From assembly GCA_011048855.1 (NCBI GenBank), contig DSCZ01000311.1, positions 1-16,131 of the forward strand: 16,131 bases of DNA, written 5' to 3'. A program made the position numbers and the translations under genes. Shown one piece after another: positions 5,785 to 14,050 of this stretch. The first letter of the stretch is position 1; each line of letters opens with the position of its first letter. A model generated the notes under the pieces. That model worked only from the letters and a program-made list of their open reading frames with translations, had not been told where the DNA came from and made no database searches. Source of the DNA: Desulfobacteraceae bacterium. Its GTDB lineage: Bacteria; Desulfobacterota; DSM-4660; Desulfatiglandales; Desulfatiglandaceae.

Positions 5785-8700
5785 TTAATGTCTCTCCAAG
5801 AGGAATACCCGTCCCTCCCGCTCTTCTGCCAAGCCCAAGCGCTCAAGCTGGCGGACCAAGTTTCCTATTGGGAGTTTCGAGGTGTCGAGGCCCTCGGCAC
5901 GGCATAGTTCGTCCCGTGTGGCGTTGCCGAGCTCCAGGAGTTTGGACCACACAAGGTGTAGAGGGTAATTCATGGTGCGTAGGATCATGTGTGGGTAATG
6001 GCGGTTATCCAGGAAGGTCTGGAAACGCTCCAGATTGGCGATGTCTCCCTCCTTGCCCTCGCAACCGAGCAACTGCACGATGCCCTTGACCCGGTCCGCG
6101 TCCCGGCCATTGCCATGTACGATCTTGGTAGCCATCGAGGCCGATATATCGCCCGGGAAATCCGTCGGGTACTGGGAAGACAAGATTGTGCCAACACCGT
6201 ATGCACGGCACTCGCGCACGAGGCTTAGCATGTAATCCGACGTGAGAACCCGATGTCCTTCGTCGAAAACCAAAAACTGCCGGATGGTTCCAGAATGAGG
6301 CTGGGCATTGTAGTACGCGTGGGAAGACAAAACGACCAGCTGGGCGAGGGTATTCTTGATCTCGTCGCTGGGAATCTGACTTAGGTCCAGTACGACCGCG
6401 CGGTTGACGAGGCCATGGAAAGACTGTGCCCGAAATTCCGAACGAAAGAGCCCCAGAGTGAACAGGGGATCAAGACGATTATAGGCCGCACCGTTGTCAT
6501 GCTGTAGAGTGTCCCCTACATTCGAGAAATCAGGGAAACGAAGATCGTCGTTGAATGGAGTGGAGCCCGTCGTGGGAATCCCGGCAGCGGTAAAGGCAGC
6601 TACGATAGCATTCTTAACGGCGGCTTGCTGCTGTGCGCCGAGGCCATACGTCTTCTTGAGAACAGAAGAGACTCCTGCAATGTACTGTGCACACTGCACA
6701 AAAAGGTCGCCGGTGACCGGATGTCGAACAGGATAGGGAATTAGCGGGTTGAGGGGCAGCCCGTCAAACGCGACGAATACCCTATCGAGTCCCGCCTTCT
6801 CGCAGAACGGGCCATCGCTGGCGAAATCATTCTTCATGTCAAGAACGAGAACGTTCTTCCCTTGCTCGCGAAGTTGGCAGATCAGGTACTTCAGCAGCTG
6901 AGTCTTCCCGGTGCCGGAGGAGCCCGTTACCATGACGTTCATGTTGTCCAGCGGATCAACCGGTGATTGCGGGTCGAAGTACACCGCGCTTCGAGCATCG
7001 TTAACACCTATGAATATTCTTTCAAGTGGAGCTCCCGCTTCCCCTCGCCCTGATTCCACCATCGCATGTTGTTCTTCGGGAGAAATGTCGTTGGGGACAG
7101 GTTCCTCAACCGGTTCCTCAGTCCGTGGAGTCACTTCTTGCGCCGTCCCTTCGCCTCCAGTCGGAATAACAGGAGGCACTGACAGTGGGGGCTCCGGTGG
7201 CGAGGTGACAGGCAGTGACGAATCTCCCGGGGCTTCAAACAAGTCACAAAGCACTTGCCGTATGCTCTCCACCTGGAGCGTCTCCGATATTCCAGGCCAA
7301 TCGCCCTTGGTCAGCCGCACCCACAGACCCTCTTCCAGCACGACGTGCTCGGCGACCCCTGGGAGTGCACCCTCGGTCGAAACAAGCAGCCCCCCATGAT
7401 GTGCGTCGGAATACTCGTAGTTGCCAGCGAGGATAGCGTCATAGACAACCTTTTCCTTGTCGACCCAATCCTCGATTTCACTAGGTGTGCTCGGGCTCGT
7501 GATACGCAGGCCAAAAGTCAGGATGTCCAGGAGGGCCAGACGCTCAGGCATTGCTCCTTGGCGAAGGCTGGCCAAGACGAGCTTCTTGAATTCGTCACCG
7601 GTTGCCCTTGCCTGCGACAAGGCCGCGTGAGCGCGCGCTATTCCGAATGCCCCGGAAACCAGCTTGGACTCCACGCCGCACGCAGATATGCGCAGGTGAC
7701 CAGACTCGAGAATGGGCAACACCAGTTGGACTCCGAGAAGGTCCGTTCGCTTGCCGTCTCCCGAACCTTTCTTCCCAAAAAAGGATGAGAACGAGTCCAC
7801 GGGCACGAGAAATCCAATGGTTCTGGTAGAGCATTGAAGGGGTGCTTTGCCATCGTTTGTCGTGCCTACCAGCAACCGGACCGCACCGATGAGGCCAATG
7901 ATACCCAGCGCATGACGCCCGGACCTGAGGGCCTCGCCACCGATAGCTATCCCAATCCTGCCAAGCTCTACGATGAAGCCGCCTGCAATATCGTCCCGGC
8001 CGAAGAAACCGTTGACGGCTACCTGGAAACCCTTGGGGATAGTGGACAACACGAAGTAGGAGCTTTCCCGGCCCGTCACGTCCAGCTTGTAGTCCCACAG
8101 TGCTCGTTCCTGGAAAGCCTTGTCTACACCATCTCGGACGTACTTGACGAGAATTGCAGGATCAATTGAGTAACCCGGTATCACTACCCATGGCGCGCTG
8201 AGTTTCTGGGGAAGGGAAACGTCATAGACCATTGCAACCGGGTCCCCGAGAATGGCACCGAGCTGTCCCGTCACGTTGGTGAAGGCCCCACCAATGTTGT
8301 CGGGTCCGTCGCACGGACCATCGTACTCGTAGGTGATGCTCTTCGGTACTAGGGTGTTCCCCTCGGTAACCCACCCCAACCGCTTGCTGAAGACGGCTTC
8401 TCTGCCATGACCACGGGGGAGCTGGTAGCGAGTTGCGCCGGTTCTAAAAGAAAGGTCGCTTGCAGGGGGTAACATGTAGATGTCTGGATGGCCCTCGCGC
8501 AGGCACTCCTCGTCATTCTCAAAGCGGTAGACGTAAAGTGGCGGATCTGTCCACCGGGCATCGCCTTTGTCGTCAAGCGGTTCCTCGAAATACAACCGAA
8601 CGCCGCCGGGCAGTTGTTGACCATGGTCCGTCGGCCCGTCCTCCGCGTGAATGTGACCATCGACAGTCCTAACGATATCGCTTCCCGCGTACCCTCGCCG

Positions 8701-10113
8701 GACTCGAATTCCAATTGAACGCCGCGAGGGGAAGGCCCGTAGGTAGTTAGAGAGGCATGTAACAGCCAAGGTGTTGTTGCCGCCAGTGGCAGCCATTATT
8801 GACAATCCCAGGTTTAGCCGAAGCGCCTGCGCCACCCCTGCGAGGCTTCCGATATCTTCCCTGGCCGCCAGATCCGGGGTGCTGATTTTCAGGGCAAGGT
8901 GCCAACCGGGATCGGAGGTGACCGTCACGTATGCCGGTTCGATCAGCCTGTCGTCGGCCGACATCCCGAGAGTCCACCTGAAGCCCTGCACGTTGGCAAG
9001 CAAGGAGGAGAGATGCCTGAAAGCTCCCTCTTTGTCATGCAGCAGTCGAAACGCCCGTGAAAAGAGGGCCGCTTGCACCATGAATCGCCTTGCCAGCACG
9101 AGTGGATGCCATGGCCCAACAAGGAAGATGGCGTTCCGTAAGCGGCTGTCGTCCCAATGAACCACGCAGTCGAGGTGGGCGAGCACAAACAGCTGGCTCC
9201 ATTCTAGGCTCTTTTTCTTGTCCTGCAAGTAATTAAGGATTCTTCGGTATTCATCGAGGTAGTTTTTCAGGAGCGCTTCAATTTGCACGGAACGCTCATG
9301 CACAAAGACGGGATGACTAGCATAGGTCGGATGCTCGATGCTGACTGCCTTACCGCCGAAAACCGCCTCCACTTCCTTCCGCACGGCGTCCCTCGCGTCG
9401 GAATAGGTCTTGAGGAGCCCCAGAGCATCATCGGGGAAAGAAAGGGCTTGGAACGTTGCTCCCTCGACAGGTCCAAGGTAATTGAAAAAGTCGCCGATGG
9501 ACCCCGATGACTCGTAGTCTGCCGCCAAGAGGTTTGCCAAGAGGGGCCGCCATCCCATGCGGGATGTTACTATCTTGGCGAGAAGCATCCTTCGACGGGC
9601 GACCTCGTCAATCCGTCCCAGCGCGGGGTAGAGTTCGTCGCTCTGTCCTTGGAACAGGTCGACGAGATCCTCGAGTCTCTTTTCCCTTCCACCGGAAATC
9701 GCTACGCGTAATTCGTCCTCAACCGTGAACTCGCCCTTCTCTAGGTCGCTGGCTTCGAAGCAGATGACCGCTGTCAACATCCCGAACCTGCATATCCTTA
9801 TGGCCAAACCCCTCGGCTCGGAGCCTACGTCTAATCGCTGGGCCGATCTCCACACTCCAGCCATCTCGGTCTCAATGATGCCAATGTCCTCGTCGTTCTC
9901 GTCACACAAAGAGACATTATTGGCGGCGTGGCTGAAGAGGAACAGGTGGACAGGCTCATCCACGGTGAGCTTCTTATCAGGGGTTTCTTCCTCGTCGCCA
10001 GGTGCCGCATCTACTACCTCGAAAGCGGGATCAACGACTGCAAATGCGGGCCTGTCTTCTCCGCAAAGGTGCAGGTCAAGCCTTGCATCAGCCTCAACGT
10101 CACTTCCCGACAC
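5785..10113 (-). CDS. Large ATPase with C-terminal HerA/FtsK-type motor domain (DptH-like architecture)
   Basis: A 1442-residue protein. The motor domain is at the C terminus: Walker A GSSGTGKT (1064-1071) and Walker B FLVFDEGH with Asp1284-Glu1285, the DE-x-H pattern of HerA-type DNA translocases, followed by a small winged-helix-like tail (about 1395-1442). The first 960 residues are unrecognised, but contain GPWHPLVLARR (about 333-343), like the HPL-type motif I associate with DptH/DndH and BREX-linked ATPases. A Pro/Glu-rich linker (about 965-1012) separates the two parts. No nuclease motif is evident. Its GTG start overlaps the methyltransferase gene by 14 nt, so expression is coupled; no good ribosome binding site is seen. 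It probably translocates or remodels DNA in a modification or defence system. HerA-like is firm, the rest inferred. Confidence 0.85.
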   Translation of the reverse strand: MSGSDVEADARLDLHLCGEDRPAFAVVDPAFEVVDAAPGDEEETPDKKLTVDEPVHLFLFSHAANNVSLCDENDEDIGIIETEMAGVWRSAQRLDVGSEPRGLAIRICRFGMLTAVICFEASDLEKGEFTVEDELRVAISGGREKRLEDLVDLFQGQSDELYPALGRIDEVARRRMLLAKIVTSRMGWRPLLANLLAADYESSGSIGDFFNYLGPVEGATFQALSFPDDALGLLKTYSDARDAVRKEVEAVFGGKAVSIEHPTYASHPVFVHERSVQIEALLKNYLDEYRRILNYLQDKKKSLEWSQLFVLAHLDCVVHWDDSRLRNAIFLVGPWHPLVLARRFMVQAALFSRAFRLLHDKEGAFRHLSSLLANVQGFRWTLGMSADDRLIEPAYVTVTSDPGWHLALKISTPDLAAREDIGSLAGVAQALRLNLGLSIMAATGGNNTLAVTCLSNYLRAFPSRRSIGIRVRRGYAGSDIVRTVDGHIHAEDGPTDHGQQLPGGVRLYFEEPLDDKGDARWTDPPLYVYRFENDEECLREGHPDIYMLPPASDLSFRTGATRYQLPRGHGREAVFSKRLGWVTEGNTLVPKSITYEYDGPCDGPDNIGGAFTNVTGQLGAILGDPVAMVYDVSLPQKLSAPWVVIPGYSIDPAILVKYVRDGVDKAFQERALWDYKLDVTGRESSYFVLSTIPKGFQVAVNGFFGRDDIAGGFIVELGRIGIAIGGEALRSGRHALGIIGLIGAVRLLVGTTNDGKAPLQCSTRTIGFLVPVDSFSSFFGKKGSGDGKRTDLLGVQLVLPILESGHLRISACGVESKLVSGAFGIARAHAALSQARATGDEFKKLVLASLRQGAMPERLALLDILTFGLRITSPSTPSEIEDWVDKEKVVYDAILAGNYEYSDAHHGGLLVSTEGALPGVAEHVVLEEGLWVRLTKGDWPGISETLQVESIRQVLCDLFEAPGDSSLPVTSPPEPPLSVPPVIPTGGEGTAQEVTPRTEEPVEEPVPNDISPEEQHAMVESGRGEAGAPLERIFIGVNDARSAVYFDPQSPVDPLDNMNVMVTGSSGTGKTQLLKYLICQLREQGKNVLVLDMKNDFASDGPFCEKAGLDRVFVAFDGLPLNPLIPYPVRHPVTGDLFVQCAQYIAGVSSVLKKTYGLGAQQQAAVKNAIVAAFTAAGIPTTGSTPFNDDLRFPDFSNVGDTLQHDNGAAYNRLDPLFTLGLFRSEFRAQSFHGLVNRAVVLDLSQIPSDEIKNTLAQLVVLSSHAYYNAQPHSGTIRQFLVFDEGHRVLTSDYMLSLVRECRAYGVGTILSSQYPTDFPGDISASMATKIVHGNGRDADRVKGIVQLLGCEGKEGDIANLERFQTFLDNRHYPHMILRTMNYPLHLVWSKLLELGNATRDELCRAEGLDTSKLPIGNLVRQLERLGLAEEREGRVFLLERH

Positions 10114-10759
10114 CAGCGCAACTAGGCCCTTCTAGCCCGCCAAGAAGATCTCGCCGGATTCCGAGGGTGAAATATCTCGGCCTAAACTGGGGAACCCCGA
10201 AATCAGCAGCCTTTAACACTTGTTGCTGTACTTCGTAACCATGTTCTTCGAGTGTCTCACGGATACGATTGGCATAGCTCTTCCTTGGCCTACCACGTTG
10301 CTTTTTCCGTTGCTTCTTGCTGGCTCCGAATGCCGTATCTATACCCTGAACATTCTCCATTAGCACCAGTTCGGGTTGAAGGATATCCACGACCTTGAGG
10401 TGATGTTTGAATAACTCGTTTCTGGGGTCACTGCCCGTCCGCTTACCCGCAAAAGAAAAACCCTGGCATGGAGGGCCACCGGCGACAAGCTGAATATCTC
10501 CACGCATGTTACCGAGTCGCCGTTTTTGTGTTCGAACGAAATCGGCTATCTCGTGTGGCCCCTTTTCGAGCCATTCAGGCCATTCAAAACGAGATCTATG
10601 TATGTTATGGTCGTTTTTATTGACTAAGTTGTGAAGCAGGGTTCTGAAAGCATCAGGACTTTGCTCAATGGCGAAAAGGCCATGCCACCCAGCATTCATC
10701 AAGCCTAGTGATAAACCTCCACATCCAGAGAAAAGATCAACAAAAGTATGGGCACTCAC
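10100..10759 (-). CDS. DNA (cytosine-5)-methyltransferase, short form without recognition domain
   Basis: A 219-residue protein that carries the cofactor and catalytic motifs of C5 methyltransferases: motif I FVDLFSGCGGLSLGL (6-20), motif II Glu31, motif IV GGPPCQGFS with the nucleophile Cys98, motif VI ENV (135-137) and motif VIII QFRPR (191-195). It stops soon after motif VIII, so the target-recognition domain and motifs IX and X are absent; complete enzymes usually exceed 300 residues. It may be a split enzyme like the M.AquI alpha subunit, or truncated and inactive. A Lys/Arg-rich insert (KKQRKKQRGRPRK, 148-160) follows motif VI and may touch DNA. GTG 10759 has GGGAG 6 nt upstream. The downstream ATPase gene overlaps by 14 nt. 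Confidence 0.9.
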   Translation of the reverse strand: MSAHTFVDLFSGCGGLSLGLMNAGWHGLFAIEQSPDAFRTLLHNLVNKNDHNIHRSRFEWPEWLEKGPHEIADFVRTQKRRLGNMRGDIQLVAGGPPCQGFSFAGKRTGSDPRNELFKHHLKVVDILQPELVLMENVQGIDTAFGASKKQRKKQRGRPRKSYANRIRETLEEHGYEVQQQVLKAADFGVPQFRPRYFTLGIRRDLLGGLEGPSCAGVGK

Positions 10760-10771
10760 TAGCGGCTCCCG

Positions 10772-11125
10772 TTAGTCGAACGATGGTATCCCTGCCTTTG
10801 GAATACTCACCAGTATGTCTGATAAAAAGTGTGGACACGATCTCATTTTTGCATTTATGTGAAATGCATTTGAGCCCAAATTCGTTGGCTTGCAGAATCC
10901 AATCCATGATAATGGCATGTTCTGTTTACAATGGATATAGCCAGTAAACTTTGGTGTTGATTGATTGGCTCCTCTGGCATCCTTTGGTCCTCCCACATTG
11001 GAGCATTCGGATACTCCTTTTCTGCGAGACTTCCACAGGTGGCCGATCCAGTATCCCAACATCTCTCTTGTGCCGGACGATCTTTCGTCCACCATCCTGT
11101 CTGGTCCAAACAATCTAGTATACAC
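10772..11125 (-). CDS. Unrecognised 117-residue frame directly before the methyltransferase
   Basis: The frame starts at GTG 11125 and ends with TAA 12 nt before the methyltransferase start; the methyltransferase ribosome binding site fills that gap, as in a tight operon. The GTG shares one base with the TAG of the preceding open frame (TAGTG), a layout typical of coupled translation. The product has several Cys and His (FTGYIHCKQNM, FCKPTNLG, MRSCPHFL), but no motif I can name. An overlapping minus-strand frame (10855-11109) is also open and equally plausible, so the true frame is uncertain. No Vsr-type endonuclease motif is present, although Vsr would be expected beside many cytosine methyltransferases. 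Confidence 0.3.
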   Translation of the reverse strand: MYTRLFGPDRMVDERSSGTREMLGYWIGHLWKSRRKGVSECSNVGGPKDARGANQSTPKFTGYIHCKQNMPLSWIGFCKPTNLGSNAFHINAKMRSCPHFLSDILVSIPKAGIPSFD

Positions 11126-11127
11126 TA

Positions 11128-11262
11128 TGTAAAATTCAGTGCTCCTGTCAACCTGGTTTTCCTTTTTTCAACCGAATTCAGCAAAACTGGTAGATCAAGT
11201 GATATCTCATCCTTCACAAGTTCAAGTATCCGAATATCAGTGGCCGCTGTTCTAGGAAGAAC
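11128..11262 (-). pseudogene. Short coding-like frame upstream of the methyltransferase operon
   Basis: Forty-five open codons lie between two TAG codons and have strongly protein-like composition, including ILELVKDEISLDLPVLLNSV and VEKRKTR. A possible start is GTG in LVKDE. The antisense strand gives a Ser-rich, unnatural translation. The same frame continues past its TAG into the 10855-11109 open frame, so this could be one gene broken by a nonsense codon, or the end of a lost operon gene. Family unknown. Confidence 0.3.
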
Positions 11263-11933
11263 CTAAAACTCTGGGCTATTATTCAATAATAACTTTTATT
11301 GTACATTTTTTTAACAAAAAAAATTAATTTTCTTTTTACATCTGGATCCTCACAATATTTATGGATTCGCTATCATGCCGGCGCAGTTGGGAGAGTTTTC
11401 ATAACTATTTATAATATTCTCTTATTTTTAGTTCCCCTTTCGAAGTTGGTAGGATCCCCTAACCTTTAAGATGAAGAAAATTTTATAAATTGTCGCCATA
11501 CGACTTTACAGGGTCCAAGTTCATACAAAAACGAATTTGATAGAGCATTTGATTTTGAATATCAAATTATCGAATTTAAGTGTTCATTTGTCCTTTGCGA
11601 TGGGAATCAAAAATCTATTGAGAAAAATATCCCTGTAGCACCAGATTGACATCATATCGAAAAATGTAGCCACAGATTATATTTATATGCGCGTATCTTA
11701 CCGTAAGGCACAGAATAAAAGTAAGATTATGCAGTGCCTGAAAAACATAATCTCTCTAATCTTATTGGTTAACTTTCCTTACCTTAAGAGGCAATTTTAG
11801 GGTCGTCACATTTAAGCACGAGGATACTTTGCTGTCAGCTCGGGGAATTTTCTCGACGAGATGATTCAGTAATATATCGGAGAACAAGGGGGAAGCTGTT
11901 ACGGACGATGGTCGATTTCAAACCTCTCTTAGA

Positions 11934-11954
11934 CCCTCGCCTTATAGACGAGGG
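11934..11954 (+). terminator. Hairpin CCCTCG/CGAGGG, possible terminator
   Basis: CCCTCG (11934-11939) pairs with CGAGGG (11949-11954) across a 9-nt loop, and the next bases (GGTGGTTTCAGTTATTT) are T-rich. It could end a short transcript or act as a leader element 125 nt before the gene at 12081. No gene lies directly upstream on this strand, so its role is unclear. Confidence 0.3.
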
Positions 11955-12031
11955 GGTGGTTTCAGTTATTTAAGCTAGGGAAGAGGACAGTCAAAGCGAA
12001 GTTTTGTCGACGAGGAGTCAGAGATGTGATA

Positions 12032-12062
12032 TTGAAGAGAAAAATTTCCGAGGTGCTACACT
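12032..12062 (+). promoter_or_regulatory. Candidate promoter of the Panacea/MazF-like pair
   Basis: TTGAAG (12032-12037) and an extended -10, TGC-TACACT (12054-12062, hexamer 12057-12062), are 19 nt apart. The extended TGn element could make up for the long spacing. The start would fall about 12 nt before the ATG region, just ahead of the AAAGAGA ribosome binding site. Moderate at best. Confidence 0.4.
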
Positions 12063-12080
12063 AAATTAAAGAGAATCATA

Positions 12081-12860
12081 ATGAATACTAATAGAGTCGA
12101 CAAGATTATCCAATTTGCTCTTTTGGTAGCCGGGGAAGCTGATGAATATAGGGATCGCGAGTTAGGCCCGATCCATATAGTGAAATATGTCTATCTCGCA
12201 GATCTCGATCATGCCCGGGCAATGAGGGGGCACATATATACTCAAGCGGCTTGGCGTTTCCACAAATTCGGTCCTTGGGATGCTGATGTTTTCATGAGAA
12301 TTACACCTGCGCTAGAAGCAGTAGACGCCAAGAAAAAAGTTATAAGTCATCCACAATATGAGGACGACTTTGCGCGTTGGAGCCTCAAAGATGATGAACT
12401 ACTGAGAGAGCTTGAAAACACTTTGCCGCTTTCTATCAGCTTTGGTGTAAAGGCTGCAATTAGGGCTTTTGGAGCAGATACGGCATCCCTTCTAGACTAT
12501 GTATATCGCACTTCTCCCATGTTAAAAGCAGCACCAGGAGAACACCTACTCTTTCATGATATTGGAGAAGGCGAGGCCAAAACTCCCATCAATGATAGGC
12601 AGGATGATATTTATTCTCCTCAACGAAATGTGGAAATAAAGAAGCTTAGAACCGATATGCAAAAAATGATAGCCAATATCAAACAATCTTCTGAGGCTAC
12701 CGAACCGGATCCTCCTCCTAGATACGATGGAGTTTACGAAAAGGGGATGGCTTGGTTAGATGATTTGGCTGGTACACGTATAGAAGATGGTGATTACGTC
12801 GCCGAGATTTCTGACGACTGTTGGAAGTCAAGGGCTAGATATGACCCAGAGCTACCCTGA
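12081..12860 (+). CDS. Panacea/SocA-like (DUF4065-type) protein, candidate antitoxin
   Basis: A 259-residue protein; ATG 12081 has AAAGAGA upstream. The N-terminal 75 residues carry the hallmarks of the SocA/Panacea fold: a helix ending KYVYLADLDH (35-44) and FHKFGPWDADVF (60-71), matching the family's LLYLADLEH and KYGPxxxxVY patterns. Panacea proteins are known as antitoxins that neutralise unrelated toxins, and SocA is a proteolysis adaptor antitoxin. The C-terminal half has a mostly polar, probably helical part (NVEIKKLRTDMQKMIANIKQ) and then a Pro-rich link, possibly a toxin-binding part. The gene overlaps the next one by 20 nt, the usual layout of toxin-antitoxin pairs. The domain call is by motif only. 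Confidence 0.6.
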   Translation: MNTNRVDKIIQFALLVAGEADEYRDRELGPIHIVKYVYLADLDHARAMRGHIYTQAAWRFHKFGPWDADVFMRITPALEAVDAKKKVISHPQYEDDFARWSLKDDELLRELENTLPLSISFGVKAAIRAFGADTASLLDYVYRTSPMLKAAPGEHLLFHDIGEGEAKTPINDRQDDIYSPQRNVEIKKLRTDMQKMIANIKQSSEATEPDPPPRYDGVYEKGMAWLDDLAGTRIEDGDYVAEISDDCWKSRARYDPELP

Positions 12861-13563
12861 AATATCTATTCAAAATGCTATTCATCCTTCGGCGTGGTGG
12901 GTTGGCACGAAAGGAATAAATTATCACTGCGGACGATTGATACTGGCGTTCTTGCCTCACGTGGATCAGGTTCCACTGCGTCTGATCCCAATAGGAAGGG
13001 GTGATGGCGTTCGCCATGATGAAGCCCTTGTTCGCATTGAACCATTACGCCTGAAACGACGAGAACGCCATCCTAGCATTCTCCCCGTCGCTGCGCTTCC
13101 TGATTTTCCCGGGGAAGAAAAAATTGTTTTGCGGGCCAAAAAGCGGCCAGCTTTGATCGTTAGTGAAGGTGGTATCGAGGTCCCAAGAACACTCTCTCGA
13201 GACAAACCAAAATGGCAAACTTCGTCCACACTGCTGGTCGCCCCTTTCTACGGAGTAGATGAGGGAGAGCAGCGTTCCGGATTTGCAGATCAATTTTTAA
13301 ATAGGATTAGAGCCTGCGAGTACCCTCAATTCATAGCAGACCGATTACCAATCCCCGGAGCCCATGAATCACTCCTCAAGCTGGATCACATACAGCCTAT
13401 AGGTAAAAATAACGATTCGATTGAATTAACAAGTTTTCGCCTTAGTGAAGATGCTATGACTGTTTTTGATTGTTGGTTGAAGTGGTTCTTGACGGGAAAA
13501 CTCGAAAAAAATTCATTGGTTGGCCTTGCCAGATCTACATTCCTTCAAGAAGGCATAGCCTGA
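12841..13563 (+). CDS. Long MazF/PemK-like protein, candidate toxin
   Basis: A 240-residue protein starting at ATG 12841, with AAGG (12830-12833) 7 nt upstream; an in-frame ATG at 12787 would give a larger overlap and is less likely. LRAKKRPALIVSEGG (98-112) followed by LLVAPFYG (131-138) resembles the core strand pair of MazF/PemK-fold ribonucleases (KxRPxLVxS followed by a hydrophobic strand). MazF toxins are about 110 residues, so this one has long extra parts, including an 80-residue N-terminal region. The gene overlaps the Panacea-like gene by 20 nt. A toxin role is inferred from the pairing and the motif; a non-toxic MazF-fold regulator is possible. Confidence 0.5.
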   Translation: MTQSYPEISIQNAIHPSAWWVGTKGINYHCGRLILAFLPHVDQVPLRLIPIGRGDGVRHDEALVRIEPLRLKRRERHPSILPVAALPDFPGEEKIVLRAKKRPALIVSEGGIEVPRTLSRDKPKWQTSSTLLVAPFYGVDEGEQRSGFADQFLNRIRACEYPQFIADRLPIPGAHESLLKLDHIQPIGKNNDSIELTSFRLSEDAMTVFDCWLKWFLTGKLEKNSLVGLARSTFLQEGIA

Positions 13564-13744
13564 TGAGATGAACAGCCTGAGACTTTTTTCTTATTGACCT
13601 TAAAAATTGCGAAGCCTCTCATCGCTCTCTGCCATCCGGGAAGATTTTCAGCTATAAAGGCTTCAAAATGGCCCCTAATTTGGCCCCCAAGGCAAAAAGT
13701 TAAAAAAAAGAGTTACAGAATGGTATGTAAACCTTTGATTTTAC

Positions 13745-13821
<77 letters not shown>

Positions 13822-13836
13822 ATGATATTGGAGAGG

Positions 13837-13894
13837 AACCGCCTGAGCGGTTGAACTGATAGCGGACTATAGTCACAAAGCAGGTGAAAATCAA
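13837..13894 (-). promoter_or_regulatory. Promoter and leader hairpin of tRNA-Pro
   Basis: On the minus strand a -35 TTGATT (13894-13889) and a -10 TATAGT (13871-13866) are separated by exactly 17 nt. Transcription would begin about 38 nt before the mature tRNA. The leader contains a perfect hairpin AACCGC-TCAG-GCGGTT (13852-13837), probably removed when the tRNA 5' end is processed. Confidence 0.7.
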
Positions 13895-13927
13895 GAGCAT
13901 TGTCCACCCTGATCCACCAGGGCTCCC

Positions 13928-13979
13928 CCTAAATCCGCCTTGGGTAGTTCTCATGGAGAAATGAGATGGTGCATTTAGG
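13928..13979 (+). repeat. Nested inverted repeats between tRNA-Pro and the small Lys-rich gene
   Basis: The outer arms CCTAAAT (13928-13934) and ATTTAGG (13973-13979) enclose an inner hairpin TCTCAT/ATGAGA (13949-13954, 13961-13966). The whole could fold as one branched structure in RNA. No T-run follows on either side. It may be a small RNA element or a chance repeat. Confidence 0.35.
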
Positions 13980-14050
13980 CTCCGGCTCCGCCAAGCAATC
14001 TCTTTACTATTCCATTTTTTCCTGTTATTAGAATCGTCTTCGATCACTCC

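Larger units (their letters stand above)
11263..12080. other. AT-rich stretch between divergent operons, no gene seen
   Basis: About 820 bases separate the minus-strand methyltransferase operon from the plus-strand pair at 12081, so promoters of both must lie here or at its edges. Direct observations: a 13-bp palindrome ATTATTCAATAAT (11278-11290); an inverted repeat ATTTGAT/ATCAAAT (11547-11553, 11561-11567); nested repeats ATCTTAC/GTAAGAT (11695-11701, 11721-11727) enclosing GGCAC (11706-11710), whose partner GTGCC (11734-11738) lies beyond; and a hairpin at 11934-11954. No protein-like frame was recognised. Confidence 0.5.

Noticed and set aside
10772..11125. Vsr endonuclease upstream of the cytosine methyltransferase
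   Set aside because: The position fits, but the frame has none of the Vsr catalytic motifs, and the MIG-type glycosylase already supplies T:G repair.
10961..11266. 101-residue plus-strand frame
   Set aside because: Ser-rich and antisense to better coding-like minus-strand frames.
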